64,000 bases of DNA from Nostoc sp. 'Lobaria pulmonaria (5183) cyanobiont' (GCF_002949795.1 NZ_CP026692.1:5750545-5814544), one strand, 5' to 3'; numbered from the stretch's first letter, positions 42,733 through 52,547 are shown. A program made the numbers and translations. Notes: generated by a model not told the origin, from the sequence alone.

Positions 42733-45700
42733 TTATTCTGCATCATCGTCAATTACTGCACTGCGGTCAAGTAGTAGTAAGTTGCGGAGTTGGTCTGTAT
42801 CCATTTCAGTTAACCACTCTTCACCAGCACCTACAACTTGTTCAGCCAATTGTTTTTTACTTTCAATCATGTCATGAATTTTTTCTTCTAAAGTGCCAGT
42901 GCAGACAAATTTATGTACTTGCACATTCCGAGTTTGACCAATCCGAAATACTCGGTCTGTGGCTTGATTTTCTACGGCTGGATTCCACCATCTATCAAAG
43001 TGGAATACATGATTTGCTCGTGTTAAATTCAGTCCTACACCACCTGCTTTCAGAGAAAGAATCATAATCGGTGGCCCTTGAGGGTCATGTTGGAAACGGT
43101 CGATCATTTCCTCACGTTGTTTTTTGCTGGTGCTGCCATATAAAAAGAATATTTCTCGCCCAAGCTGTTTTTCTAAATAGGGTTTAAGTAATTTACCCCA
43201 CTCAGCAAATTGTGTAAAGATTAAAGCGCGATCGCTTTCTGCTAAAACTTCTTCTAACATTTCTTCTAGCCGCAGAAGTTTGGCTGAATTATGTTGCTCT
43301 AATGTCGCCTGTTTCAAATATTGAGCTGGGTGATTGCAGATTTGTTTAAGTTTGATTAGTAAAGCCAAAATCATCCCCCGGCGTTGCAATCCTTCAGCAG
43401 ATTCTATCTCTACTAAAGATTGTTCTACAACTTGTTGATAAAGTGCGGCTTGTTCGCCAGTTAAACCACAAAATACGGTCATTTCTTGCTTATCTGGTAA
43501 GTCTTGAATTATGTCGCGATCGCTTTTCAATCGCCGCAGTATAAATGGTTGCACTAATGAACGTAACTGAGTCAAAGAAGCCGTATCACCATACTTTTCT
43601 ATTGGCATAGCAAACCGCCTTTTGAAAAATTGCTTATTGCCTAAATACCCAGGATTGAGAAAATCCAAAATAGACCATAATTCTTGCAGTCTATTTTCTA
43701 CTGGTGTCCCCGTCAACGCAATCCGAAATGTAGCTTCTAATTGGCGTACTGCTTTTGACTGCTTCGCCTCTGGATTTTTCACATTCTGGGCTTCATCTAA
43801 AACTATTATTTGCCAAGAGATACTTTGCAATGACTTGATATCTCGATGAAGAAGTGAGTAGCTGGTAACGATTAAATCGTGATTTTTTACTGCTTCTAAA
43901 AATGCTTTCCCTTTGGGGCGTTTGTCACCGTGATATTGCAAAATTTTCAGGCTTGGTGCAAATTTATTGACTTCCCTTTCCCAGTTGCCTAAAACCGAAG
44001 TTGGACAAACTAGTAGTGTTGGATTTTCTAGTGCATCTTGTTCTTTGAGATGTAGCAAAAAAGCAATGAACTGAATAGTTTTACCGAGTCCCATATCGTC
44101 GGCGAGACACGCGCCTAAACCCCAACGTTCTAAAAATGACAGCCAAGCAGCGCCTCGTTCTTGATATGGTCGCAACTGTCCTTTAAAGCCTGTTGGTGTG
44201 GGTAAAGGTGCGATCGCTTGATTATTTGTTAACGCCCCAATCAACTCTTGCAATGCCCCAGATGCATCAAAGCTAACCACTGGTAACTTTTCAATTGCCT
44301 GAGTATCCCCTGTACTCAGACGCAAAGCATCTTCCAGAGAAAGGGCCATTTGGTCTTTGCGAGTGGTAAAAAAAGTTTGGGCTGTCTTGATATCTTGAGG
44401 CCGCAATTCTACCCACTCACCGTTAATTTCTACTAGCGGACTATTTAAAGCCACAAGTTTATCAAACTGGGCTTTGGAAATAGTTTGTCCGCCAATTGCC
44501 AATTGCCATTGGAAATTCAGGAGACTCTGCAAGCCTAAACGTCCCTGCTTTGTCTTTGGGGTTTCGGCAGTAATTTTTAAACCCAAACGGTTCGCCCATC
44601 CTTCACGATTAGCCAAACTGGGAGGCAAAATTACTCCCAAACCGCTGTCTTCCAGCCTCCAAGCTACAGCTTTGATAAACTCGTAAGCTTGGATAGGGGT
44701 GAGACGAGAAAATTGAGGATATTCGGTTTCAAAACTGGCTACTATTGTTGGGTATAATCTGGAAGCTACCCCCAAACCTCGCAAAAATGTTTCTTGTGGT
44801 TGGTCAATTGTGCGATTTTTATAAACCAATCTTTCAACTGGATTGTTCCAAATAGTTGCTGCATCCACTAAAAACTCTGGATCGTCAGCCGCTTGCAAAA
44901 AATACGCCAATGTCCAATCTGTATCGCCAGACTCTGGAGAACGCAGTTGAAAACAGGTACGAAATAGAGTTTTAAGGGTTAATTGGTATTGTAGCGGCAT
45001 AGTCCAAGCCTTCAATGCCGCTTCCAGTCGTTCCACTTCAATTGCATCTGCATTAACTGTATGAGATGCACTAGTTAAGGCTGGCAACCACTGTCGCACC
45101 CCAGCTGGTAATGCGATCGCCTTAGCTTCAATTGGAGGTTGAGAACCTACCATGTCTCGCACTTGGGCATCTATCGTACTGTTGAGAAATCCCAAAAGTA
45201 ATTCTTGAGGTTCGGCGGGGAAGTTTACATAAAGTAGGGATTGGGAAAATTCCTCCCCAGTCCCTAGCCCCCAGTCCCCAGTTCCCAGTCCCTCCTCATA
45301 GGTACGACAAACCAACGGCATATTCGCAGAAAATTTTTCTAGGCGGGTTCCATCTACAGCGCTATCTAGAAGTACTTGCCATTTAGCAGCAAATGCACCA
45401 TCTGATTGTTGGTCAATTGTTGGTAAAAACTTACACCGTGAGATTAAATCTAAACTCCAACGGGCAATCTGTGACCAAAAGCGTAAATCTCCACCCAAAA
45501 AGGCATCTTCCCCTTTAGCAGCATTTAGGGGAACAGCAGCGAGAAATTTTACTGCTTCGCTGGGGTTGAGACAAAAACCTTCAACTCGCCAAGGTTGCAA
45601 ATATTGCGGGGAGTCAGTGTCTAGCCCTAAGCTAGCAGAATGTACAGGGAAAATCGCTGTTGTTCCTTCATTAGTATCTTCTGGGATATAAGTTGGTAGG

Positions 45701-45993
45701 GCAATTATTTGTGAATTTGTTGGCAAAGTAATCTCAGTGGCACTGGCGGCTTTGCGCGTTCGTCCAGTAGTCGCGAGCGCAACTTGGGGTTGCTGAATGA
45801 AGTTGGTAATTGCCATATTCTGGGAACGCAACCACTCACTCAACTCAACTGATGTCATTGCCAATGGATGTAGTGCTATATCTCCAGATCCATTAAGCTC
45901 AAAATTAACTCGTGATGATCGCCAAGTTTCCCCCCAAACAAATAAACAACCATTTTGATTTTTTAGTAACCAATTACAGTGTAAAATCGCCAT
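42733..45993 (-). CDS. SNF2-family DEAD/DEAH helicase
   Basis: A 1086-residue Swi2/Snf2-type ATPase of the bacterial RapA/HepA-like group that tracks on DNA. The C-terminal half has the motor: LADDMGLGKTIQFIAFLLHL (Walker A), IIVLDEAQNVKNP (DEAQ Walker B), RIALTGTPVENRLQELWSIL, and motif VI ATDRVFRIGQTRNVQVHKF. The N-terminal half is the SNF2_N-associated region of unknown role. At about residues 230-250 an in-frame GLGTGDWGLGTGE segment is encoded by a tandem short repeat (45253-45294). Pairs with the SWIM protein gene. Confidence 0.92.
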   Translation of the reverse strand: MAILHCNWLLKNQNGCLFVWGETWRSSRVNFELNGSGDIALHPLAMTSVELSEWLRSQNMAITNFIQQPQVALATTGRTRKAASATEITLPTNSQIIALPTYIPEDTNEGTTAIFPVHSASLGLDTDSPQYLQPWRVEGFCLNPSEAVKFLAAVPLNAAKGEDAFLGGDLRFWSQIARWSLDLISRCKFLPTIDQQSDGAFAAKWQVLLDSAVDGTRLEKFSANMPLVCRTYEEGLGTGDWGLGTGEEFSQSLLYVNFPAEPQELLLGFLNSTIDAQVRDMVGSQPPIEAKAIALPAGVRQWLPALTSASHTVNADAIEVERLEAALKAWTMPLQYQLTLKTLFRTCFQLRSPESGDTDWTLAYFLQAADDPEFLVDAATIWNNPVERLVYKNRTIDQPQETFLRGLGVASRLYPTIVASFETEYPQFSRLTPIQAYEFIKAVAWRLEDSGLGVILPPSLANREGWANRLGLKITAETPKTKQGRLGLQSLLNFQWQLAIGGQTISKAQFDKLVALNSPLVEINGEWVELRPQDIKTAQTFFTTRKDQMALSLEDALRLSTGDTQAIEKLPVVSFDASGALQELIGALTNNQAIAPLPTPTGFKGQLRPYQERGAAWLSFLERWGLGACLADDMGLGKTIQFIAFLLHLKEQDALENPTLLVCPTSVLGNWEREVNKFAPSLKILQYHGDKRPKGKAFLEAVKNHDLIVTSYSLLHRDIKSLQSISWQIIVLDEAQNVKNPEAKQSKAVRQLEATFRIALTGTPVENRLQELWSILDFLNPGYLGNKQFFKRRFAMPIEKYGDTASLTQLRSLVQPFILRRLKSDRDIIQDLPDKQEMTVFCGLTGEQAALYQQVVEQSLVEIESAEGLQRRGMILALLIKLKQICNHPAQYLKQATLEQHNSAKLLRLEEMLEEVLAESDRALIFTQFAEWGKLLKPYLEKQLGREIFFLYGSTSKKQREEMIDRFQHDPQGPPIMILSLKAGGVGLNLTRANHVFHFDRWWNPAVENQATDRVFRIGQTRNVQVHKFVCTGTLEEKIHDMIESKKQLAEQVVGAGEEWLTEMDTDQLRNLLLLDRSAVIDDDAE
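45253..45294. repeat. CCCAGTCCC short repeat inside the SNF2 gene
   Basis: Units of the type CCCCAGTCCC(TAG) repeat four to five times (read as GGGACTGGGG on the coding strand), encoding GTGDWGLGTG. The surrounding gene does not share this composition. Confidence 0.7.
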
Positions 45994-46132
45994 TTGCTAA
46001 CTACTCAGATTTTCCCAAAACTCAAGAACTAAAATTGCAACTATTCTACTTTTTACATCTTCTCAAAAATAATTTTTAACCAATTTTGCATATAATAATT
46101 TAAGTAATTATTCAATAGAAACATTATTAATA

Positions 46133-46678
46133 ATGAATTTTCCCATAATTAAAGTTTTAAAAAATGGGATGTTAGTGGAACTAGATTATATGCATCCTCA
46201 AGAGGAGGAGGTTGTAAGAGCATTACTCAATATTGTAATTGTTGAAGGTAAAACCTATCCCCAAAAGCAACCTCTCTCTCCAACAGAATTTTCAGCTTAT
46301 TGGTTAAGCAAGGATGCCTTTGTTGTCAGGACATCTGTTGTAGATCCTACACACAAGCCAAAAGAAATATTAGGGGCGTTTTATTTAAAGCCAAACTTTC
46401 CCGGTCGGTGTAGCCATATTTGCAACGCTGGTTTTATTGTACAACCAGGCTTTGGCGGTCAGGGTTTAGGACGGTTTATGGGAGAGGCTATGCTTTCAAT
46501 AGCAGCAAATTTGGGCTACGAAGCAGTAATGTTTAATTTGGTCTTTGAGACTAATATACCTTCAATTACACTTTGGCAGTCGTTAGGATTCGAGATTATT
46601 GGGCGAATTCCGGGCGCGGCGAAGCTAGAGAATGGGCAGGTGGCAGATGCGCTAATCTTGTATCACACTTTGCTTTGA
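46133..46678 (+). CDS. GNAT-family acetyltransferase
   Basis: A 181-residue N-acetyltransferase. The acetyl-CoA loop is in VQPGFGGQGLGRFMGEAML, followed by GYEAVMFNLVFETNIPSITLWQSLGFEIIGRIPG, the usual beta-5/C-terminal pattern of GNAT enzymes. The acceptor is unknown. It is divergent from the SNF2 helicase gene and upstream of pnp by about 100 bp. Length is normal and the domain is complete. Confidence 0.85.
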   Translation: MNFPIIKVLKNGMLVELDYMHPQEEEVVRALLNIVIVEGKTYPQKQPLSPTEFSAYWLSKDAFVVRTSVVDPTHKPKEILGAFYLKPNFPGRCSHICNAGFIVQPGFGGQGLGRFMGEAMLSIAANLGYEAVMFNLVFETNIPSITLWQSLGFEIIGRIPGAAKLENGQVADALILYHTLL

Positions 46679-46779
46679 ACGACTTGTCTATCTTTGTATC
46701 TACTAGAAGTCAGCCATAGGGCATAAATGTTAGGATTGCCACAGAAAGAGAATAGCGAAAGAGAAGGAAAAAAAACTGA

Positions 46780-48936
46780 ATGGCAGAAGTTGATAAGTCA
46801 ATATCCTTCGATGGAAGGGATATTCGACTGAAAGTAGGCCTACTAGCTCCCCAGGCAGGTGGATCGGTTTTGATAGAATCAGGGGACACATCCGTTTTAG
46901 TGACGGCTACGCGATCGCAAGCCAGAGAAGGCATTGATTTTCTTCCCCTTACTGTAGATTATGAAGAAAGGCTATATGCCGCTGGTCGGATTCCCGGCGG
47001 GATCATGCGGCGAGAAGGTCGCCCACCAGAAAAAACAATTCTCACCAGCCGTCTTATAGACCGTCCCATGCGTCCCTTGTTCCCTTCATGGCTAAGGGAT
47101 GACTTGCAAATTATTGCCTTAACGCTGTCGATGGATGAGTTAGTTCCACCGGATGTGTTAGCAGTTACAGGCGCTTCCATCGCTACCCTGATTGCCCAGA
47201 TTCCTTTTAATGGGCCAATGGCAGCAGTGCGGGTTGGTTTAGTGGGAGATGATTTCATTATTAACCCCACTTATGCAGAAACTGAAGCTGGAGATTTGGA
47301 TCTGGTAGTAGCAGGTTCACCACATGGCGTGATCATGGTGGAAGCGGGAGCCAATCAGTTGCCAGAGCGAGATATTATCGAGGCGATTGACTTTGGTTAT
47401 GAAGCAGTGCGGGACTTAATCAAAGCCCAGCAAGATTTAATCGCAGAACTGGGTCTAGTAATAGTGCAAGAAGCACCACCAGAAGTAGACCAAACGTTAG
47501 AAAATTATATCCGCGATCGCGCCAACGGTCAGATTAAGAAAATCCTGTCTCAATTTAGTTTGACCAAACCCGAACGCGATGCAGCTTTAGATGTCGTCAA
47601 GGATGAAATTGCCGCGACGATTACTGAACTGTCAGAAGAAGATCCCATTCGAGTTGCCGCAACTGCAAATAAGAAGGCACTTGGTAACACTTTTAAAGAT
47701 ATTACCAAATACTTCATGCGGCGACAAATCATCGAAGATAACGTCCGCGTTGATGGTCGTAAACTCGATCAAGTGCGTCCGGTTTCTTGTTTAGTTGATG
47801 TTTTACCAAAGCGAGTCCACGGTAGCGGTTTATTTAACCGGGAACTAACTCAAGTATTATCCACTTGTACTCTGGGTACACCTGGGGATGCTCAAAACCT
47901 CAACGATGACATGCAGCTAGATCAGCACAAGCGTTATCTGCATCATTACAACTTCCCGCCGTTCTCAGTCGGAGAAACCAAGCCAATGCGGGCCCCAGGA
48001 AGGCGTGAAATTGGTCATGGGGCATTAGCAGAGCGATCGCTAATCCCTGTGCTACCGTCAAAAGAACAATTTCCCTACGTGATTCGCATCGTCTCGGAAG
48101 TACTTTCTTCCAACGGTTCCACCTCAATGGGTTCAGTCTGCGGTTCCACCCTCGCCCTGATGGATGCTGGTGTACCAATTCTCAAACCCGTCAGTGGCGC
48201 GGCAATGGGTCTGATTAAGGAAGGGGACGAAGTACGAGTCCTAACCGACATCCAAGGCATTGAAGACTTTTTGGGCGACATGGACTTCAAAGTTGCCGGG
48301 ACGGATACCGGGATTACCGCCTTGCAAATGGATATGAAAATCTCCGGTTTGTCTTTGGACGTTATTTCCCAAGCCGTCCACCAAGCTAAAGCAGCCCGGT
48401 TGCACATTCTCGAGAAAATGCTCGCCTGCATTGACACACCACGGACTGAAACCTCACCTTATGCTCCACGTCTGTTAACAATCAAGATTGATTCAGACAT
48501 GATTGGTTTGGTCATCGGGCCTGGAGGCAAGACTATTAAGGGGATCACAGAGGAAACTGGTGCAAAAATTGACATCGAAGATGATGGCACCGTGACAATT
48601 TCCGCTGTGGATGAGAACAAGGCCAAGAGAGCCAGAAATATCATCCAAGGCATGACCCGCAAGTTGCACGAAGGCGATGTCTATGCAGGACGCATTACTC
48701 GGATCATACCGATAGGTGCATTTGTGGAATTCTTGCCAGGAAAAGAAGGCATGATCCACATTTCTCAACTAGCTGACTACCGCGTTGGCAAAGTTGAGGA
48801 TGAAGTAGCGGTGGGCGATGAAGTGATTATCAAAGTGCGCGAAATTGATAACAAAGGTCGCATTAATCTCACTCGCTTGGGTATTCACCCAGATCAAGCA
48901 ACAGCAGCAAGAGAAGCCGCGGCGGTGAATCGGTAA
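46780..48936 (+). CDS. pnp: Polynucleotide phosphorylase
   Basis: The 3'-5' phosphorolytic exoribonuclease of the RNA degradosome, 718 residues. Two RNase PH-like domains are present (first: SVLVTATRSQAREGIDFLPLTVDYEE; second: SGLFNRELTQVLSTCTLGTPGD and GTDTGITALQMDMK), followed by a KH domain (IGLVIGPGGKTIKGITEETGAKIDIED) and an S1 domain (VYAGRITRIIPIGAFVEFLPG). A GAAGGA ribosome site precedes ATG 46780. All motifs appear intact. Confidence 0.97.
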   Translation: MAEVDKSISFDGRDIRLKVGLLAPQAGGSVLIESGDTSVLVTATRSQAREGIDFLPLTVDYEERLYAAGRIPGGIMRREGRPPEKTILTSRLIDRPMRPLFPSWLRDDLQIIALTLSMDELVPPDVLAVTGASIATLIAQIPFNGPMAAVRVGLVGDDFIINPTYAETEAGDLDLVVAGSPHGVIMVEAGANQLPERDIIEAIDFGYEAVRDLIKAQQDLIAELGLVIVQEAPPEVDQTLENYIRDRANGQIKKILSQFSLTKPERDAALDVVKDEIAATITELSEEDPIRVAATANKKALGNTFKDITKYFMRRQIIEDNVRVDGRKLDQVRPVSCLVDVLPKRVHGSGLFNRELTQVLSTCTLGTPGDAQNLNDDMQLDQHKRYLHHYNFPPFSVGETKPMRAPGRREIGHGALAERSLIPVLPSKEQFPYVIRIVSEVLSSNGSTSMGSVCGSTLALMDAGVPILKPVSGAAMGLIKEGDEVRVLTDIQGIEDFLGDMDFKVAGTDTGITALQMDMKISGLSLDVISQAVHQAKAARLHILEKMLACIDTPRTETSPYAPRLLTIKIDSDMIGLVIGPGGKTIKGITEETGAKIDIEDDGTVTISAVDENKAKRARNIIQGMTRKLHEGDVYAGRITRIIPIGAFVEFLPGKEGMIHISQLADYRVGKVEDEVAVGDEVIIKVREIDNKGRINLTRLGIHPDQATAAREAAAVNR

Positions 48937-49031
48937 CTCGATTTGGGATTTTAGATTAGATTAAATCTAAAATCCGCGATGCCTATCGTGAAGGCATCGC
49001 CGTATGCTTCTCTAATTTGATAAATTACAAA

Positions 49032-49241
49032 TTATTTTAACGACTTCTCTAGTGTTTTTGGCTCAGGTAGAGGTTGACCGTCAGCTAAAGATGATTCAAT
49101 CAGCATTTCTAAAACTTCTTGAGCATTTTTGAAAGCTTCTTCGTAAGTATCTCCGTGAGTATGACAAAATCCCCATTCAGGAAGACTCACAACAAAACAC
49201 TCGTCTTCATCAGACCACTGAATAACGATTGTATATTTCAT
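49032..49241 (-). CDS. HicB-family protein
   Basis: A 69-residue protein with the HicB/UPF0150 fold: YTIVIQWSDEDECFVVSLPE, WGFCHTHGDTYEEAFKNAQEVLEMLI. It lacks the C-terminal DNA-binding domain of full HicB antitoxins, and no HicA partner is adjacent. It starts two bases after the RelE-like toxin stop, so it is the third gene of the module. It may be a second antitoxin or a regulatory partner. Confidence 0.82.
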   Translation of the reverse strand: MKYTIVIQWSDEDECFVVSLPEWGFCHTHGDTYEEAFKNAQEVLEMLIESSLADGQPLPEPKTLEKSLK

Positions 49242-49243
49242 AT

Positions 49244-49504
49244 TTATTCATACACGTCTCGGCGATGAGCAATAGTGGGGACAATAAGCTGATTGGTTTC
49301 ATCATCAATTCGGTAAATAACGCGATATTCACCAATGCGATAGCGATAGTAGCCTGCAAAATTACCTTTGAGAGGTTTAATATTAGGGTGAAAACGAGGA
49401 TTTTGTTCCAGTTGCTCAAAGCACCTAGCAATCTTTTTGGCTAAAGCTTGGCTTGCAAAAGCATAAATCTCCTCTGCTTCAGCAGACAAAACAATGCTAT
49501 ACAT
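49244..49504 (-). CDS. RelE/ParE-family toxin
   Basis: An 86-residue toxin with the RelE fold: MYSIVLSAEAEEIYAFASQA, LAKKIARCFEQLEQNPRFHP, LKGNFAGYYRYRIGEYRVIYRID and a C-terminal AHRRDVYE. The GxYRxRxGxYRVIY block is typical. Its start overlaps the antitoxin stop by eight bases, the usual antitoxin-first order. It probably cleaves ribosome-bound mRNA or inhibits gyrase; these cannot be separated by eye. Confidence 0.88.
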   Translation of the reverse strand: MYSIVLSAEAEEIYAFASQALAKKIARCFEQLEQNPRFHPNIKPLKGNFAGYYRYRIGEYRVIYRIDDETNQLIVPTIAHRRDVYE

Positions 49505-49727
49505 CAGACCGAATTGTTCTCCAAGTTTTTACCCGACCCTCAGCAACATCTTTTTTACCCCTCTCGAAAGATTCAATAAATCCAGGAATATCAACTAACT
49601 CTTGGGTAGCATCTTCACTTTCTTTATCTGCTAGATAAGCTAAGAAGTCAGCAACCAGTTCTAGGCGTTCTGAAGACAATCCATCTAGATATTGGTTGAT
49701 TTGTTGACGAACTTCTGTGTTGTTCAT
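49497..49727 (-). CDS. Antitoxin for the RelE-like toxin
   Basis: A 76-residue acidic protein, MNNTEVRQQINQYLDGLSSE, LVADFLAYLADKESEDATQE, ending VKTWRTIRSDV. Its size, order before the toxin and overlap mark it as the antitoxin. The N-terminal helical part is of the short antitoxin type with LAYLAD, common in cyanobacterial RelE modules; no ribbon-helix-helix or helix-turn-helix is certain. Confidence 0.75.
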   Translation of the reverse strand: MNNTEVRQQINQYLDGLSSERLELVADFLAYLADKESEDATQELVDIPGFIESFERGKKDVAEGRVKTWRTIRSDV

Positions 49728-49742
49728 ATTTTTGAAACTCTT

Positions 49743-52547
49743 TTACTTCTCTAATTCTGCCAACTTCTGTTGAGCAAAATCTCGCACTTGCTCATCTAGG
49801 TCATTCGCTGCTTTGTCGCGTAACAGTGGTAAAGTCTGGGGATGCTGAGGAAATTGCTTGATAATTATCTCTAGTGCAACCCGTCGAGGATTGGTTTCAT
49901 AGTCTCGCTTACGCTTAAAGGGGTCATTAACAGCGCAGTTGTAGTAAATTTCAAATAACTCAGGCTGATTTCTAAAGTGTTTGGCTAATGCTTGGATGGC
50001 TGCACCTCGCACATTCCCCTCATTATCAGCAGTGGCGCGGTCTTTAAGAAACGAGCGGGTGTCCGGGTCATCTGGGAAATTGCTGGCTAATGCTTCGATG
50101 GCTACACTTCGCACATTTCCTACATTATCAGCAGTGGCGCGGTCTTTGAGAAACGAGCGCGTGTCCGGGTCATCTGGGAAATTGCTGGCTAATGCTTCGA
50201 TGGCTGCACGTCGCACATTCCCCTCATTATCAGCAATGGCGCGGTCTTTGAGAAACGAGCGCGTGTCCGGGTCTTCTTTAAAGTTGCTGGCTAATGCTCG
50301 GATAGCTGCACGCCGCACATTCCCCTCATTATCAGCAGTAGCGCGGTCTTTGAGAAACGAGCGCGTGTCCGGGTCTTCTTTAAAGTTGCTGGCTAATGCT
50401 CGGATAGCTGCACGCCGCACATTCCCCTCATTATCAGCAGTGGCGCGGTCTTTGAAAAACGAACCCGTGTCCGGGTCATCTTTAAAATTGCTGGCTAATG
50501 CTTCGATGGCTGCACCTCGCGCATTCCCCTCATTATCAGCAGTGGCGCGGTCTTGCAGAAACGAGCGGATGTCTGGGTCATCTTTGAAATTGCTAGCTAA
50601 TGCTTCGATGGTACTACCTCGCATATTCCCTTCATTATCAGCAGTGGCGCGGTCTTGCAGAAACGAGCGGATGTCTGGGTCATCTTTGAAATTGCTGGCT
50701 AATGCTTGGATGGCTACATATCGCACAAACCATTCATTATCAGCAGTAGCGCGGTCTTGCAGAAACGAGCGGATGTCTGGGTCATCTTTGAAATTGCTAG
50801 CTAATACTTGGATGGCTTCACCTTGTACATTCACATGATTATCAGCAGTGGCGAGGTCTTTGAGAAACGAGAGGGTATCCGGGTTATCTGGAAAATTGCT
50901 GGTTAATGTTTGGATAGCAACAAGTTGCACATTCCATTGATTATCAGCAGTGGTGCGGTCTTGCAGAAACGAGCGAATATCTGGGTCATCTGGAAAATTG
51001 CTGGCTAATGTCTGGATGGCTGTAATTCGCACATTCCCATCATTATCAGTGGTGCCGCGGTCTTTCAGAAACGAGCGGATGTCTGGGTCATCTGAAAAAT
51101 TGTTGGCTAATGCTTGGATGGCTGTAATTCGCACATTCCCATCATTATCAGCAGTGGCGCGGTCTTTGAGCCAGTGTAAAGTATTGTTGTTATCTTTCCA
51201 AATTGCGGCGATTGTTGCAACTGCTTGAGTGCGAACTTCCTGAACTAGCTTAGTTTCCTCATATTGATAGTATTCGTAATAGTACCAGAGGTCATATTTA
51301 GTTAAATCTTTTAGCTTATCAAGTAATTCATTAGCCACTGACGCAATTACCGAACGATTTTCCACTTCTGCAAGATAGTTAGCCGCTAAAAACAAGTTGA
51401 TAAATTTTTCCTCTTCGCCATCTTGCACCATTAAGTAATCAAGAATTTCACCAACAAATTTCGCATGAATCATTCTCGCAATTAGCCGCAATACCTCATG
51501 CCAAGTTTCATCTTGCCAGTGTTTGCCAAAAACTTCAGTTTTGAGATACTCAATTGTAATACTGCGTTCCTTCTCGAACTGCCGAACAAACTCCGAAGCA
51601 CAGAAAAATTCTAAAAAAGTCCGATGCACAAAGGCATAGTAATCTGCACCCAAGAAACATAAAATAAAATTGCGAGTCCGCAGTTGATTAATCATCACCC
51701 GCGCAACTTCTCTAGCTTGACTGATTTCTAGACTTTTGAGATAGTCAGTCAAAATCTTCTCTAAATCACCTACACTAATCAAATTGCCAGCCAAACCTTT
51801 ATCGCCAGTTTGCATATGATAGGCAACCTGACGCAACATTGCTTGCTTATCTTTATAATCAATAATTTTAGGATCTAATCTCTTATCTTCTTGCAAAGCA
51901 CGTTCCACATCCCATTGATGCAATAGTACCCGCGATGCTTGATTGTAAAGTTCGGCTCTATCTCTTGGCAATTCCTGATTCCGATTCAGAATCGCCATCA
52001 TCGTCAACAACAGAGGATTTCCTGCTAGTTCTGCAATAGATTGTGAAGTGTCAATCCCGATTTGCAGCCGTTCCCGTTTTCTAACTTTATCCGCAGTATC
52101 GATAAAAGTTAACTCATGCCAGCGGTAAATAAAATCCTGAATTTGTTCTGCTTCTAAATCTTGCAATATAAAGTGGTGAAACTCAGCATCTCGCAAACGT
52201 TGCGGTTTGTAGCCAATCACGCGAGAAGTGACAATCACCTGCACATCACGATATTCATTAGTGAAGCGATGAATATCAGTAATTACATCTTCTCGTTGAG
52301 CAGGATCAAATACCTCATCCAAACCATCGAACATCACCAAAGCCTTACCAATCTTTAGCTGTTCGTGCAGTTGATGTTGGTTGAGGTGAGAAATCGCACC
52401 ACTACATTTATGAAAAAATTCGAGAAAATTATGACACTCTTTATCCTCCCGCCGCCGCATATAAGTGCGTAACTCAATCAGCACAGGACGCATCCAACCC
52501 CAAATGCTGATTGGCTCTAATTTTGGACTTGTAGCCACAGTCAACAA
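49743..52547 (-). CDS. 5'-truncated NACHT NTPase with HEAT-repeat array
   Basis: A 934-residue frame that starts in the middle of a NACHT (STAND) domain: PVLIELRTYMRRR, then Walker B GKALVMFDGLDEVFDP, VQVIVTSRVIGYKPQRL and AGNPLLLTMMAILNRN. The Walker A P-loop half and any N-terminal effector are missing. After a helical middle (about 250-460) come 12 HEAT-like units of 34 residues, 11 of them close copies (consensus ATADNEGNVRxAAIxALASN, FxDDPDTRSFLKDR). Such proteins resemble bacterial NLR-type immune proteins. The true 5' end stopped near 52490, at a junction with a Uma2 gene. Likely inactive as an NTPase switch, though it still reads open. Confidence 0.85.
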   Translation of the reverse strand: MLTVATSPKLEPISIWGWMRPVLIELRTYMRRREDKECHNFLEFFHKCSGAISHLNQHQLHEQLKIGKALVMFDGLDEVFDPAQREDVITDIHRFTNEYRDVQVIVTSRVIGYKPQRLRDAEFHHFILQDLEAEQIQDFIYRWHELTFIDTADKVRKRERLQIGIDTSQSIAELAGNPLLLTMMAILNRNQELPRDRAELYNQASRVLLHQWDVERALQEDKRLDPKIIDYKDKQAMLRQVAYHMQTGDKGLAGNLISVGDLEKILTDYLKSLEISQAREVARVMINQLRTRNFILCFLGADYYAFVHRTFLEFFCASEFVRQFEKERSITIEYLKTEVFGKHWQDETWHEVLRLIARMIHAKFVGEILDYLMVQDGEEEKFINLFLAANYLAEVENRSVIASVANELLDKLKDLTKYDLWYYYEYYQYEETKLVQEVRTQAVATIAAIWKDNNNTLHWLKDRATADNDGNVRITAIQALANNFSDDPDIRSFLKDRGTTDNDGNVRITAIQTLASNFPDDPDIRSFLQDRTTADNQWNVQLVAIQTLTSNFPDNPDTLSFLKDLATADNHVNVQGEAIQVLASNFKDDPDIRSFLQDRATADNEWFVRYVAIQALASNFKDDPDIRSFLQDRATADNEGNMRGSTIEALASNFKDDPDIRSFLQDRATADNEGNARGAAIEALASNFKDDPDTGSFFKDRATADNEGNVRRAAIRALASNFKEDPDTRSFLKDRATADNEGNVRRAAIRALASNFKEDPDTRSFLKDRAIADNEGNVRRAAIEALASNFPDDPDTRSFLKDRATADNVGNVRSVAIEALASNFPDDPDTRSFLKDRATADNEGNVRGAAIQALAKHFRNQPELFEIYYNCAVNDPFKRKRDYETNPRRVALEIIIKQFPQHPQTLPLLRDKAANDLDEQVRDFAQQKLAELEK
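50037..51158. repeat. Tandem 102-bp repeat array (11 units)
   Basis: Eleven contiguous 102-base units encode the HEAT repeats, several differing by only a few bases (units 8 and 9 are identical at protein level). A twelfth, diverged unit follows at 49935-50036. The other strand also stays open for hundreds of bases because the unit is a multiple of three. Confidence 0.9.

Noticed and set aside
49981..50838. Long plus-strand open frame (285 codons) opposite the HEAT repeats
   Set aside because: It exists only because the 102-bp repeat is a multiple of three; the minus frame has recognisable NACHT and HEAT features, this one has none.
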